Translations under genes and position numbers: made by a program
Part shown: in pieces, positions 1-9,400 of the stretch
Layout of the letters: every line of letters begins with the position of its first letter
How positions within the stretch are numbered: the stretch's first letter is position 1
The notes under the pieces: model-generated
What the model saw: only the letters and a program-made list of their open reading frames with translations
Told to the model about the DNA's origin: nothing
Databases searched by the model: none
Origin: a bacterium
GTDB taxonomy: Bacteria; CG2-30-53-67
DNA: 46,262 bases
Direction of reading: 5' to 3'
NCBI GenBank assembly: GCA_919901565.1
Contig: CAKKPE010000038.1
Location: 1 to 46,262, forward strand

Positions 1-1891
1 TGCCTAATGAAGATGGGAGCCGCTACGGAATTTCAACTAAGAATGGGATTGACTCGATATTGCATGTGGTTCCGGTGCATTCCTTTTGGAATTATTTCAG
101 TTATTGAGTGATACTTTGGTCGATTTCTATTTAGTAAATGACACAACCAAGCTCATTCAGACCAATATTAATACATACAAACTTCCATTCAACCTAAAAA
201 GGAAACTTCTGCTGAATTGCATCTTTGGAACAGATAAAGATTACAATGCGGTTGAAGCAGCAAAGTTTGGTCTATTGCTCAAACTCCTCGAAGGAGAAGA
301 CAATAATTCTGTAAGTGCTAAAAATCCAATCTTACCCGACCTGAGTAGCAACATTCATTTTGGCAATACCTTAATAACGCCGCAAGATGTTAAAGACAGA
401 AAAGCTGCGATTAAAATAAACCCCTTTGATTTTGATAAAGAGCAGTATGACGTGATTGTGGGAAATCCGCCTTACATGAAATCGGAGGACATGAAGCAGT
501 TCACTCCTCTGGAATTACCGATTTACAAGAAAAAATACACTACCGCTTACAAGCAGTTTGATAAATACTTTGTCTTTATTGAACGAGGGCTTGAATTACT
601 AAAAGATGGCGGTTGGTTTGGCTATATTGTTCCAAGCAAATTTGCCAAAGTTGGTGCGGGTGTAAAACTCAGGGAACTTTTACAGGATAAACGATACATT
701 CTCAACATTGTTTCTTTTGGATCTAATCAGGTATTCAATAGTAAAACCACTTACACCTGTTTGCTGATTCTAAGAAAGAAAACTTCACCTTCATTCAGTT
801 ATACTGAAATACGAAACCTTACCGAATGGAAAGTCAGCGAGAAAGATGATATTGAATATCAAACGATAAAAACAGATAGCCTGAATAAAGAAGTTTGGGT
901 ACTTGTTTCCCCGGAACTTAAAAAGGCGTTTGATAAAATCAATACCCAAAGTGTTTCGCTCGAAGATATTGTTGGACGGGAAGGTATTTTCAATGGCATA
1001 CAAACGAGTGCCAACGCTATTTATATTTTCCAAGCCACAAAGAAGGATAAGACTTATTATTATTTCGAAAAGAAAGGTGAAACATGGAAGATTGAGAAAG
1101 CAATTACCAAACCTTACTTTCAGACTTCAATGGGAGACGATAACCTAAATACGTATCGTCCTTTCAAGCCCAATGCAAGGGTTATTTATCCATATAAAGC
1201 AACTAAAAAGGGTGTTGACCTAATTAGCCTGATAGAAATAAAAAAGAATTTTCCTGAAGCATACAAATATCTCCTGCATAACAAACCCGCTCTTGACAAT
1301 CCGAAAAGAGATATAAAACCTGAACCGCAAACCAAAGATGAATGGCACAGGTACGGACGACATCAAAGCTTGGATAAATGCGGTTTGCCAGAAAAAATCA
1401 TAGTCGGAGTTTTATCTGTTGGAGACAAATATGCCATTGATTTTCACGGAACATTAATTTCATCAGGAGGAACAGCAGGTTATTGTGTGGTTGCTTTACC
1501 TCCTGATTCACCTTATTCCATATACTACATTCAGGCGTTGCTCAACTCAAGATATCTGGAATGGTATTCGGCTTTATTGGGTGAAGTTTTCAGGGGTGGT
1601 TATATCGCAAGAGGAACAAAAGTTCTGAAACGTTTGCCCATTAGAAAAATAGATTTTACAAATAAGGACGATAAGGTTATTCACGACAAAATTGCGAAAG
1701 TCCAGAAAGAACTGATCCTGAAACAAGGTGAAATCGACCAAAACCACAATGACAAACGAACCCTGACAAGACTCAATAGAGAATTTGAGTTTTTGAAAAA
1801 TGACATCAATGAGCTTTTGAAAACGCTTTTTGATTTAGGAAATGACGATTCATTAATCCCTCTAATAAAAGAAATGTATGAAGCTAATTAA
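1..1891 (+). CDS. Eco57I/TaqI-type adenine-specific DNA methyltransferase, 5' end missing and frameshifted
   Basis: This is the C-terminal part of an N6-adenine DNA methyltransferase, probably the methylase/specificity half of a type IIG-like restriction-modification protein. The continuous frame opens at a stop at 50-52 and immediately encodes the SAM-binding motif LDIACGSGAFL (from 53). The catalytic motif IV reads VGNPPY near 453-476. The C-terminal half resembles a TaqI-like target-recognition domain and ends in a coiled-coil-like helix. A TTG at 86 would be an artificial start because it lies inside motif I. Upstream of 50 the reading continues sensibly in another frame from base 3, so the gene is broken there by a frameshift (natural decay or assembly error) and continues beyond the window. 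Any nuclease domain would lie upstream. The gene is AT-rich, unlike the core genes after 3654. It overlaps the next methyltransferase by 14 bp, indicating one operon. Confidence 0.8.
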
Positions 1892-3485
1892 ACACGCATC
1901 AGCAGAAAAACTTAGAGGTGGATTTTACACCCCTAAACCTATTGCAGCCTTCATTTTGAAATGGGGCCTCAATGGAAGTTCGTCTTATGATATTCTGGAA
2001 CCAAGTTGCGGAGACGGTGTGTTCCTTGAACAATTAAAGGAACAGAACCATAAGTTCAACAAAGTCACTGCCATCGAATTTGATGAAGCAGAAGCAGAAA
2101 AGGCTGATAATATTGATTTAGAAAGCAAGTCTATTATCAATAGCGATTTTCATTTGTACTGCAACGAAACTACGGAACGGTTTGATTTTGTTGTCGGAAA
2201 TCCGCCTTACATCAGATACCAATACTTTGATAAAGAACAACAGAGAGAAGCTGCTAAAATATTTAATCGTGCCAGACTTAAATACACCAAACTTACCAAT
2301 GCCTGGGTTTCATTTATCGTTGGTTCAAGCATCTTACTAAAGGAAAAAGGCAAAATAGGTTTTGTAGTTCCTGCGGAAATCCTTCAGGTTTCCTACGCCC
2401 AACAGCTAAGGGAGTTTTTGGCTTGCTTCTACAACAATATCAATATTGTTTCCTTCCAAAAGCTTGTATTCCTTGATATTCAGCAGGAAGTAGTTTTACT
2501 GCTTTGCGAAAAAAACGGCTCAGATAGCCACCTTATTGAACATTTGGAACTGACAGACGCATCCGAGTTGGAAACACTGGATGTAAACAAATTAAAAAGC
2601 CCCCAAAAGCAGATTGACTTCAAGAGCAATAAATGGACATTCTATTTCCTTGAACAGGAAGAAATCGATTTTCTTGAAACGGTTGCACAAAGGAAATCAA
2701 TTCCAAAAATTGGTGATTATGCCAATGTAGAAGTAGGGATTACTACCGGAGCGAATGATTATTTTACCGTTTCGCTACCAATTGTTGAAGGCTACAATTT
2801 ACAGGAGTTTGCCAAACCTATGGTGGGCAGAAGTGTGCAGGTGAACAGCATTGTTTTCAATGAAGAAGACTGGAAACACAATCGCCTGACAAAAGCAAAA
2901 GCCCATTTATTGGTATTCCCATCCAAACAGAAATTGAATGGACACAAAGGAGCGAACTCCTATATTTCAATGGGTGAATCAATGGGTATTAATAAAGGTT
3001 ACAAAACAGGTATTCGTGACGACTGGTTTGTAGTTCCTTCCATAAAATTATCAGAAGCCTTGTTTATCAGACGTAACAACTTTTTCCCAAAACTGATAGT
3101 GAATGAAGCAGGTGTATACACCACCGACACCATGCACCGGGTTTTTATGAGGCAAGGCGTAAACATCAATGCTTTTGTAGCTAGTTTCTACAATTCACTT
3201 TCATTGGCATTTTCGGAAATTTCAGGGCGTTCGTATGGCGGTGGTGTTTTAGAATTGATGCCCAGCGAAACAGAAAAAATCCTTCTCCCATACAAAGAAG
3301 AAAATGAGTCCCTGCTTCATCAGATTGACCAAATGATGCGGGCAAATAAAAGCATTGATGAAATTTTGAAAATCACCAATGAGCAAATTCTGGAAAAAGG
3401 ATACGGCTTCACAGATAAAGAAATAAAACTTGCGGACAGCATTTGGAAAAAGCTTTCGGCAAGGAGATTGAATAGGAACAAATAA
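1878..3485 (+). CDS. gamma-class N6-adenine DNA methyltransferase (Eco57I/PaeR7I-like)
   Basis: The 535-residue product is a second adenine-specific DNA methyltransferase. SAM-binding motif I is DILEPSCGDGVFLEQL (about residues 36-51) and the catalytic motif IV is VVGNPPYIRY (about 109-118), followed by a long variable C-terminal region that should hold target recognition. The motif order (I, then NPPY, then recognition region) is that of gamma-class enzymes. Near the C-terminus GRSYGGGVLELMPSE resembles PaeR7I/XhoI-type methylases. The ATG lies 14 bp inside the preceding methyltransferase gene, so translation is probably coupled. No restriction endonuclease gene follows; the next gene is housekeeping trmFO. 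Codon use is AT-rich and Bacteroidota-like rather than like the rest of the window, which points to horizontal transfer. The exact recognition sequence cannot be read from the protein. Confidence 0.85.
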   Translation: MKLIKHASAEKLRGGFYTPKPIAAFILKWGLNGSSSYDILEPSCGDGVFLEQLKEQNHKFNKVTAIEFDEAEAEKADNIDLESKSIINSDFHLYCNETTERFDFVVGNPPYIRYQYFDKEQQREAAKIFNRARLKYTKLTNAWVSFIVGSSILLKEKGKIGFVVPAEILQVSYAQQLREFLACFYNNINIVSFQKLVFLDIQQEVVLLLCEKNGSDSHLIEHLELTDASELETLDVNKLKSPQKQIDFKSNKWTFYFLEQEEIDFLETVAQRKSIPKIGDYANVEVGITTGANDYFTVSLPIVEGYNLQEFAKPMVGRSVQVNSIVFNEEDWKHNRLTKAKAHLLVFPSKQKLNGHKGANSYISMGESMGINKGYKTGIRDDWFVVPSIKLSEALFIRRNNFFPKLIVNEAGVYTTDTMHRVFMRQGVNINAFVASFYNSLSLAFSEISGRSYGGGVLELMPSETEKILLPYKEENESLLHQIDQMMRANKSIDEILKITNEQILEKGYGFTDKEIKLADSIWKKLSARRLNRNK

Positions 3486-3506
3486 ACGATGTTTGTTGTA
3501 ATACAG

Positions 3507-3568
3507 GGCTAACAAATCGCTCCAGCGGACGCAGTGACGCCTGCGCCGCTGACCTCAACCGTTCAAGC
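3507..3568 (+). repeat. attC-like hairpin (possible integron cassette end or terminator)
   Basis: Bases 3523-3534 and 3541-3551 form an 11-bp stem closed by a six-base loop, with a single bulged A at 3529. It is preceded by GCTAACAA at 3509. A stem with one extrahelical base preceded by a TAACAA box is the layout of integron attC sites. The expected GTTRRRY box on the right is not present (GTTCAAG instead). The hairpin could equally be the transcription terminator of the methyltransferase operon. Confidence 0.4.
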
Positions 3569-3609
3569 ACAAAAAAGATTGAACCCATATTATGGCACAA
3601 ACGATTTGG

Positions 3610-3643
3610 AAGCATATATTGGCGCTTGTGCCAATATATGCTT
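3610..3643. repeat. perfect 14-bp inverted repeat upstream of trmFO
   Basis: AAGCATATATTGGC at 3610-3623 is perfectly repeated in inverted orientation at 3630-3643, with a six-base loop. It lies 10 bases before the trmFO start, leaves no obvious ribosome binding site, and belongs by composition to the AT-rich methyltransferase segment rather than to trmFO. It may be a terminator-like or cassette-associated structure marking the end of the foreign DNA. Confidence 0.55.
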
Positions 3644-3653
3644 ACAATAACAC

Positions 3654-4979
3654 ATGAATAATACAAACCAGGAACTGATGGTTATCGGAGGGGGCCTGGC
3701 CGGAAGCGAAGCGGCTTTCCAGGCCGCGGAACGGGGGGCCCGCGTCCGGCTCTTTGAGATGCGCCCTACCCGGTACACCCCCGCCCATAAGACCGACCGG
3801 CTGGCTGAGCTGGTCTGCAGCAACTCGTTCCGTTCCGATGACCCCGCCAATGCCGTCGGCCTTCTCAAAGAAGAGATGAGGCGTGCGGGCTCATTGATCA
3901 TGCGGGCGGCTGATGCCCATCGGGTTCCGGCCGGTTCAGCCCTTGCCGTGGACCGGAACCGGTTTGCCGATGAGGTGACCCGGGCCATTACCGACCATCC
4001 CCTGATCCAGGTGATCCGTGCAGAACTCGCCGATATCCCGGAGAAGGGGGTCGTGATCCTGGCTACAGGCCCTTTGACCTCTGACCGTATGGCCGAGTCC
4101 ATCACCAGGCTCACCGGGTCCTCTCATCTCCACTTCTATGATGCCATCGCCCCCATTCTGGAAGCGGAATCCATAGACCGCTCTTTGGTCTTTGCGGCTT
4201 CCCGTTACGACAAGGGGGGTGCCGACTACCTCAACTGCCCCATGGACAGGAAAGAGTATGACTGTTTCTATGAGGCCCTGATGGCCGGTGAGAAGGTCCC
4301 GCCGGAACCCTTCGAGGAGCCCCGGTATTTTGAAGGGTGCATGCCCATCGAGGTTATGGCGGAGCGAGGCAGGGAGACCCTCCTGTTCGGCCCCATGAAG
4401 CCGGTGGGCCTGATTGATCCGCGGACAGACCGGCAGCCCTATGCCGTGGTTCAGCTCAGAAAGGAAAACCGGGAAGGGGCGGCATACAATATGGTCGGAT
4501 TCCAGACCAAGCTTACCTATCCGTCGCAGGACAAGGTCTTCCGGCTGATTCCAGGGCTGGGAAAAGTCGAGTTTCTGCGATATGGTAGTGTGCACAGGAA
4601 CACCTTTGTGGACGGGCCGCGGGTACTGGAAAAGACCCTCCAGTTCCGGCAGCGGGAAGATCTCTTCCTGGCCGGGCAGATCACCGGAGTGGAAGGATAT
4701 GTGGAATCCACGGCCATGGGCTGGCTGGCCGGAATCCATGCCGTCCGCATGATTCAGGGAAAACCCCTGGTGCCGCCTCCGCCGGCTACGGCCCATGGCG
4801 CCCTTGCGGAGCATGTGACCAACCAGTCCTACAAGGAATTCCAGCCGTCCAATGTCAACTGGAGCCTGTTTCCCGCTCTTCCGGAAAAGGTCCGATCCAA
4901 GCGTGAGCGGAGGGAGAAGATGCGAGAGCGGGCCCTTGGGCACTGGGAGGAGTATCTGAAACAGGTGACGGCTTCGTAA
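3654..4979 (+). CDS. trmFO: methylenetetrahydrofolate-tRNA-(uracil-5-)-methyltransferase TrmFO
   Basis: The 441-residue product makes 5-methyluridine at position 54 in the T-loop of tRNA, using methylenetetrahydrofolate and FAD instead of SAM. The N-terminal dinucleotide-binding motif [17 protein letters not shown] (about 12-28), the family block [20 protein letters not shown] followed by SNSFR, and [13 protein letters not shown] are clear. Cysteines in ELVCSNSF and LNCPMDRKE fit the two conserved family cysteines. The length is normal (family about 435-470). The start is uncertain: the ATG at 3654 has no evident Shine-Dalgarno, and an ATG at 3678 is preceded by AGGA only four bases away. The last codons and the stop are supplied by the end of a small repeat element beginning at 4966. 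Cytoplasmic housekeeping gene; its upstream region appears replaced by foreign sequence. Confidence 0.95.
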   Translation: MNNTNQELMVIGGGLAGSEAAFQAAERGARVRLFEMRPTRYTPAHKTDRLAELVCSNSFRSDDPANAVGLLKEEMRRAGSLIMRAADAHRVPAGSALAVDRNRFADEVTRAITDHPLIQVIRAELADIPEKGVVILATGPLTSDRMAESITRLTGSSHLHFYDAIAPILEAESIDRSLVFAASRYDKGGADYLNCPMDRKEYDCFYEALMAGEKVPPEPFEEPRYFEGCMPIEVMAERGRETLLFGPMKPVGLIDPRTDRQPYAVVQLRKENREGAAYNMVGFQTKLTYPSQDKVFRLIPGLGKVEFLRYGSVHRNTFVDGPRVLEKTLQFRQREDLFLAGQITGVEGYVESTAMGWLAGIHAVRMIQGKPLVPPPPATAHGALAEHVTNQSYKEFQPSNVNWSLFPALPEKVRSKRERREKMRERALGHWEEYLKQVTAS

Positions 4980-5086
4980 AAAATCCGTCTGCGGCGTTAC
5001 GCTTCATTCCTCAGGATTCGCGTGCCTTGCATCCGGAACTTTTTACTGTGCCGTCTCCTGTGATGACTCTTTACGAGACCATCAAT
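4966..5086 (-). repeat. MITE-like dispersed element, copy 1
   Basis: A roughly 120-bp element has imperfect inverted ends: TGACGGCTTCGTAAAAAATC at 4966-4985 and the related reverse complement at 5065-5084. Its interior matches, in opposite orientation, the element at 32093-32348 (for example the shared block CCGGATGCAAGGCA and TCCTGAGGAATGA when read on the minus strand). The left end overlaps the trmFO stop codon. No coding capacity. Such non-autonomous elements with palindromic ends are typical of Desulfobacterota genomes, which is background knowledge rather than something shown here. Confidence 0.7.
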
Positions 5087-5096
5087 AGGTGACGAC

Positions 5097-6047
5097 ATGA
5101 AACAGACACCGGACAAGCCGGCCGGCGCTGCGGCCTTTGACGCGCTCGTCTCTGAATTTGAATCCTACCTGAGGCATGAAAAAAATGCCTCGGAGCATAC
5201 GGTCAAGAACTACTTAAGTGATCTGATTCAGTTCAAGGTCTTCCTCGGGGCATACCCACCCTGTCTGGAGGATCTGGGCCGGATCGATCATCGGGTCATC
5301 AGGCATTTTCTCTCATTTCTCCATCATAAAAAATATCATAAGTCTTCCATGGGGAGGAAGGTGGCAAGCCTCCGGAGCTTCTTCAGGTTCCTGCACCGGG
5401 AGAGGGTCGTGGAACTCAACCCGGCCAAGGCCGTGGCCACACCCAAGGCGGAAAAGAGGCATCCCCGGTTTCTCTCCGTGGATGACGCCTTCCGATTGAT
5501 GGAGATGCCCGATGAGAAGACCGGATCGGGTCTCAGGGACAAGGCCATCCTTGAGGCCTTCTATTCTTCCGGAGTCCGGATCAGCGAACTGGCCGGGTTG
5601 AATGAAGAAGATCTGGACCTGTCCATGGGCCTGATGAAGGTCATGGGCAAGGGCCGCAAGGAGCGGATTGTCACCCTCGGATCACATGCCGTCCAGGCGA
5701 TTGAACGATACCTGAAGAGCAAGAAGGCTCCTCATGAAGAAATATTTCATGGGAAGAAGACGCCGTTATTCCTGAACCGGTACGGCACGCGTATCGGTAT
5801 TCGCGGGATCCGCAGGATTGTTGAAAAATACGTAAGGCAGTCTGCCGTGCCGTCCGGCATTTCGCCCCATGGACTGCGCCACTCCTTTGCCACCCACCTT
5901 CTGGACGGAGGAGCGGATCTCCGGAGTATCCAGGAACTCCTGGGCCATGTCAGCCTCTCCACAACGCAGAAGTATACACATGTAAGTATGGATAAACTCA
6001 TGGAAGTTTACGATAAGGCGCACCCGAGGGCCCACAAGAAACGCTGA
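5097..6047 (+). CDS. xerC: tyrosine recombinase XerC
   Basis: The 316-residue product is a site-specific tyrosine recombinase of the Xer type, expected to resolve chromosome dimers at dif with a partner Xer protein and FtsK. An N-terminal SAM-like core-binding domain (about residues 10-105) is followed by the catalytic domain. Catalytic residues are visible: Arg in SSGVRISELAGL, Lys in MGKGRKERIV, His-x-x-Arg in SPHGLRHSFATH, the LGH motif, and the nucleophile Tyr in TTQKYTHV. The ATG at 5097 follows AGGTGA at a suitable distance. The length is normal for XerC/D (about 300). XerC and XerD cannot be separated with certainty from sequence reading alone. It lies 118 bp after trmFO, with a repeat element filling the gap. 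Confidence 0.92.
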   Translation: MKQTPDKPAGAAAFDALVSEFESYLRHEKNASEHTVKNYLSDLIQFKVFLGAYPPCLEDLGRIDHRVIRHFLSFLHHKKYHKSSMGRKVASLRSFFRFLHRERVVELNPAKAVATPKAEKRHPRFLSVDDAFRLMEMPDEKTGSGLRDKAILEAFYSSGVRISELAGLNEEDLDLSMGLMKVMGKGRKERIVTLGSHAVQAIERYLKSKKAPHEEIFHGKKTPLFLNRYGTRIGIRGIRRIVEKYVRQSAVPSGISPHGLRHSFATHLLDGGADLRSIQELLGHVSLSTTQKYTHVSMDKLMEVYDKAHPRAHKKR

Positions 6048-6167
6048 TCCCGATTGACTTTGAGAGCCGTCCCGTTGTAAACTCCGGTAAAGAAAAAATC
6101 TCTGACGGAGTGAACTTCCTTTAAAGAAAGTTCATCTCCAAAAGAGTGAATGAAAATATAAGGGTTC

Positions 6168-6460
6168 AAGGGGCCAAGGATTCCAGGGGCCAAGTGAAGT
6201 GCTAAAAACATAAGGGACCGAGGGTCATCGTGTCGTGTCAACCTTGCAGTGTCTTTTGGTGTCACCCCATCATCCTAACCTTCTCCCCTATGGGGAGAAG
6301 GGATGTTTAAACCTCCTCTCCCCTTGGGGAGAGCTTGAGGTGAGGGGGAGAATGGGACACGACACTAGAGTTCAAGGATTGCAGTATTTTTCTCTGGAGA
6401 TTTTGCTTGGATTTCAGTATTTCACTTGACCCCTGGACCCCTGGAATCCTCGACCCCTTC
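6168..6460. repeat. nested palindromic element in the xerC-dnaE gap
   Basis: The 434-bp gap between xerC and dnaE holds no gene but a nested inverted repeat. Outer arms lie at about 6169-6198 and 6421-6458 (GGATTCCAGGGG against CCCCTGGAATCC). Middle arms GTGTCGTGTC at 6230-6239 and GACACGACAC at 6356-6365 are perfect. Inside are two local hairpins, TTCTCCCCTATGGGGAGAA at 6281-6299 and a CTCTCCCC/GGGGAGAG stem at 6317-6332. Translation of the enclosed frames is low-complexity and not convincing. Confidence 0.65.
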
Positions 6461-6481
6461 TTACTCATATAAGGACCGTGT

Positions 6482-9400
6482 ATGAAGAAACACGCTGAAT
6501 TTGTTCACCTCCACATTCACACCCAGTACAGCCTGCTGGACGGCGCCATCCGGTTGAGCGAGCTTTTTCAGAAGGCCGTGGAGTACAAGATGCCCGCCCT
6601 GGCCATTACCGACCATGGGAACATGATCGGCGCCATCCATTTTTACAAGAAGGCCATGAAGAGCGGGATAAAGCCGATCATCGGCTGCGAGGTCTATGTG
6701 GCCCCGGGTTCCCGGCTGGAAAAGCCTGTTGGGGATGAAGAGAGCGCCTACCATCTGATTCTCCTTGCAAGGAACAAGGCCGGATACCAGAACCTGATGT
6801 GGCTGGTCAGCGAGGGATATCTGAACGGTTTTTACCGCAAGCCCCGTATCGACAAAGAGGTGCTGAGGGAGCATGCCGAAGGCTTGATCGGCCTTTCGGC
6901 CTGCATGCACGGGGAGATCCCTTCGCATCTGCTGCATGGGCAACGGGACAAGGCCGCACGGGCTGCCGAAGAATATGCCGATATCCTCGGACGGGGAAAC
7001 TTCTACCTGGAGATTCAGGATAACGGGCTTGAGGAGCAGAAGATCGTGAATGACGAAATGATCCGGCTTGGGAGAGAACTCTCCATCCCGCTCGTGGCGA
7101 CCAATGACTGTCACTACCCGAGGAGAGAGGATGCCGCGGCCCACGAGGTTCTGCTTTGTATCCAGACCGGGAAGACCCTGATGGAAGAGGATCGTTTCCG
7201 TTTCTCTACGGACCAGCTCTATTTAAAATCACCCGAAGAAATGGCCCATGCCTTCAGCCATGTTCCCGAAGCGATCCGCAATACCGTCGAGATTGCGGAA
7301 CGCTGCAATCTCGAGCTTGAATTCAACAAGGTCCATTTGCCCGCGTACGATGTGCCGGAGGGCGTGAGTCTTGAGGTCTTTCTCAGGGACAAGGCCGAGC
7401 AGGGCCTCCTCGACCGGATGAATAAGGGAAAGGTGCCGCGTTCCAGGGAGGATATCTACCGGGCCCGTCTTGCAGAGGAACTCACCATCATTCATGCGAT
7501 GGGGTTCCCGGGGTACTTCCTGATTGTCTGGGACTTTGTCCAATGGGCCAAGGCCCAGGGGATCCCGGTCGGACCGGGAAGGGGATCCGGGGCCGGGTCG
7601 CTTGTGGCCTATGCCCTGGGTATTACGGACATCGACCCGATCCCTTACGGCCTCCTCTTCGAACGGTTCATGAACCCGGAGCGGGTGAGCATGCCGGACT
7701 TTGACATCGACTTTTGCATGGAGCGCAGGGGAGAGGTCATCGATTATGTGACAAAACGATACAGCATGGACAAGGGTTACGGGAATGAAGCCGTGGGCCA
7801 GATCATGGCCATCGGCTCCCTCCAGGCCCGGGGCGTGATCCGTGATGTAGCCCGCGTTATGGGGATCCCTTATGCTGAAGCCGACGTCATGGCCAAACTG
7901 GTCCCGAACGAGTTGGGGATCAAGCTGGAAGACGCGATCCGCCGGGAAAAGAAATTCACGGAAATGGCGGAAAAAGATCCTCAGATCAGGAAGCTGCTCG
8001 ATATTGCCATGGCACTGGAAGGCCTTTACCGGAACGCATCCACTCACGCGGCCGGCGTGGTGATCGGCGACCGCTCCCTCAGGGAGTGGACCCCGCTCTA
8101 CCGGAGTGACGAGGCCGAGATCGTGACCCAGTATGACAAGAAAATTGTGGAGGAAGTCGGCCTGGTCAAGTTCGATTTCCTGGGACTCCGGACCCTGACG
8201 GTCATCGACAAGGCCGTCAAGATCATCCATCGCCAGAGCAGGGCCGGGGCGAACCTTCAGGACGGGCCCTCCGGCGGTAATGCGCCGCTCAATATGGCGG
8301 ATATTCCCCTGGACGACCCCGCTGTTTTTGAACTTCTCTCGAGAGGGGACGCCATGGGGATCTTCCAACTCGAAAGTTCCGGGATGCGGGACCTCCTGGT
8401 CAAGATCAAGCCCCGGAACTTCGAGGACATTATCGCCCTGGTTGCCCTCTACCGTCCCGGGCCCATGGGGAGCGGGATGGTGGATGAGTTCGTCATGTGC
8501 AAGCACGGGAAAAAAGAGATGGAGGTCATCCTCCCCGAGCTGGAACCGGTCCTCAAGGAGACCTACGGGGTTATTGTCTACCAGGAACAGGTCATGGAGA
8601 TCGCCAAGGTCCTGGCCGGCTACTCGCTGGGTAATGCCGATCTTTTGAGACGCGCCATGGGCAAGAAGATACCTGAGGAGATGGACAGGCACAAGGCCAT
8701 CTTCCTTCACGGGGACGAGAAGTTGGGAATCCCCGGCGCTATCAAGAGGGGGGTCGATCCCAGGAAGGCGGAAAAGGTCTTTGACCGCATGGCTTATTTT
8801 GCAGGATACGGGTTCAACAAGTCCCACTCGGCCGCCTATGCCTTGATCGCCTATCAGACGGCCTATCTCAAGGCGCACTACCCCGTGGCGTTTATTGCCG
8901 CGCTGATCTCTTCGGACATGGACAACACGGACAAGGTGGTCCAGTATATATCCGAATGCCGGGAACGGGGGATAGAAGTCCTTCCTCCTGATTTGAATGA
9001 AAGCAATATGGATTTTACGGTCGTGGGAAACAAGATCCGCTTCGGGCTGGCCGCGGTCAAGAATGTCGGGGGATCGGCCATCGAAGAGATCCTGAAGGCC
9101 AGAGAGACTGGAGTGCCCTTTAAATCCATTTTCGATTTCTGCGAGAGGGCGGATCTGAAGAAGGTGAACAAGCGGGTCATCGAGGGGCTGATCAAATGCG
9201 GCGCCTTCGATTCCACGGGAGCAAAAAGATCACAATTGATGGAGGTCTTCGAGCGCGCCATGGAGATGAACCACAAGGCGCAGCGGGACCGCGAACTGGG
9301 GCAGGGGAGTCTTTTCGGCATCGGCGGAAACGAACACTCCTATGAGACGGAAGTTTCCCTGCCTGAAATCGAGGAGTGGCATGAGAATGAGCTTCTCCGC

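Noticed and set aside
3507-3568. Confident integron attC site
   Set aside because: The left box and bulged stem fit, but the right GTTRRRY box is missing and no integrase is in view, so it is listed only as attC-like.
3936-4943. Long minus-strand open frame inside trmFO (335 codons)
   Set aside because: Antisense to a well-conserved gene and low in complexity; no ribosome binding site.
7229-8878. Long minus-strand open frame inside dnaE (549 codons)
   Set aside because: It is antisense to dnaE, has no recognisable motif, and long opposite frames are common opposite GC-rich genes.
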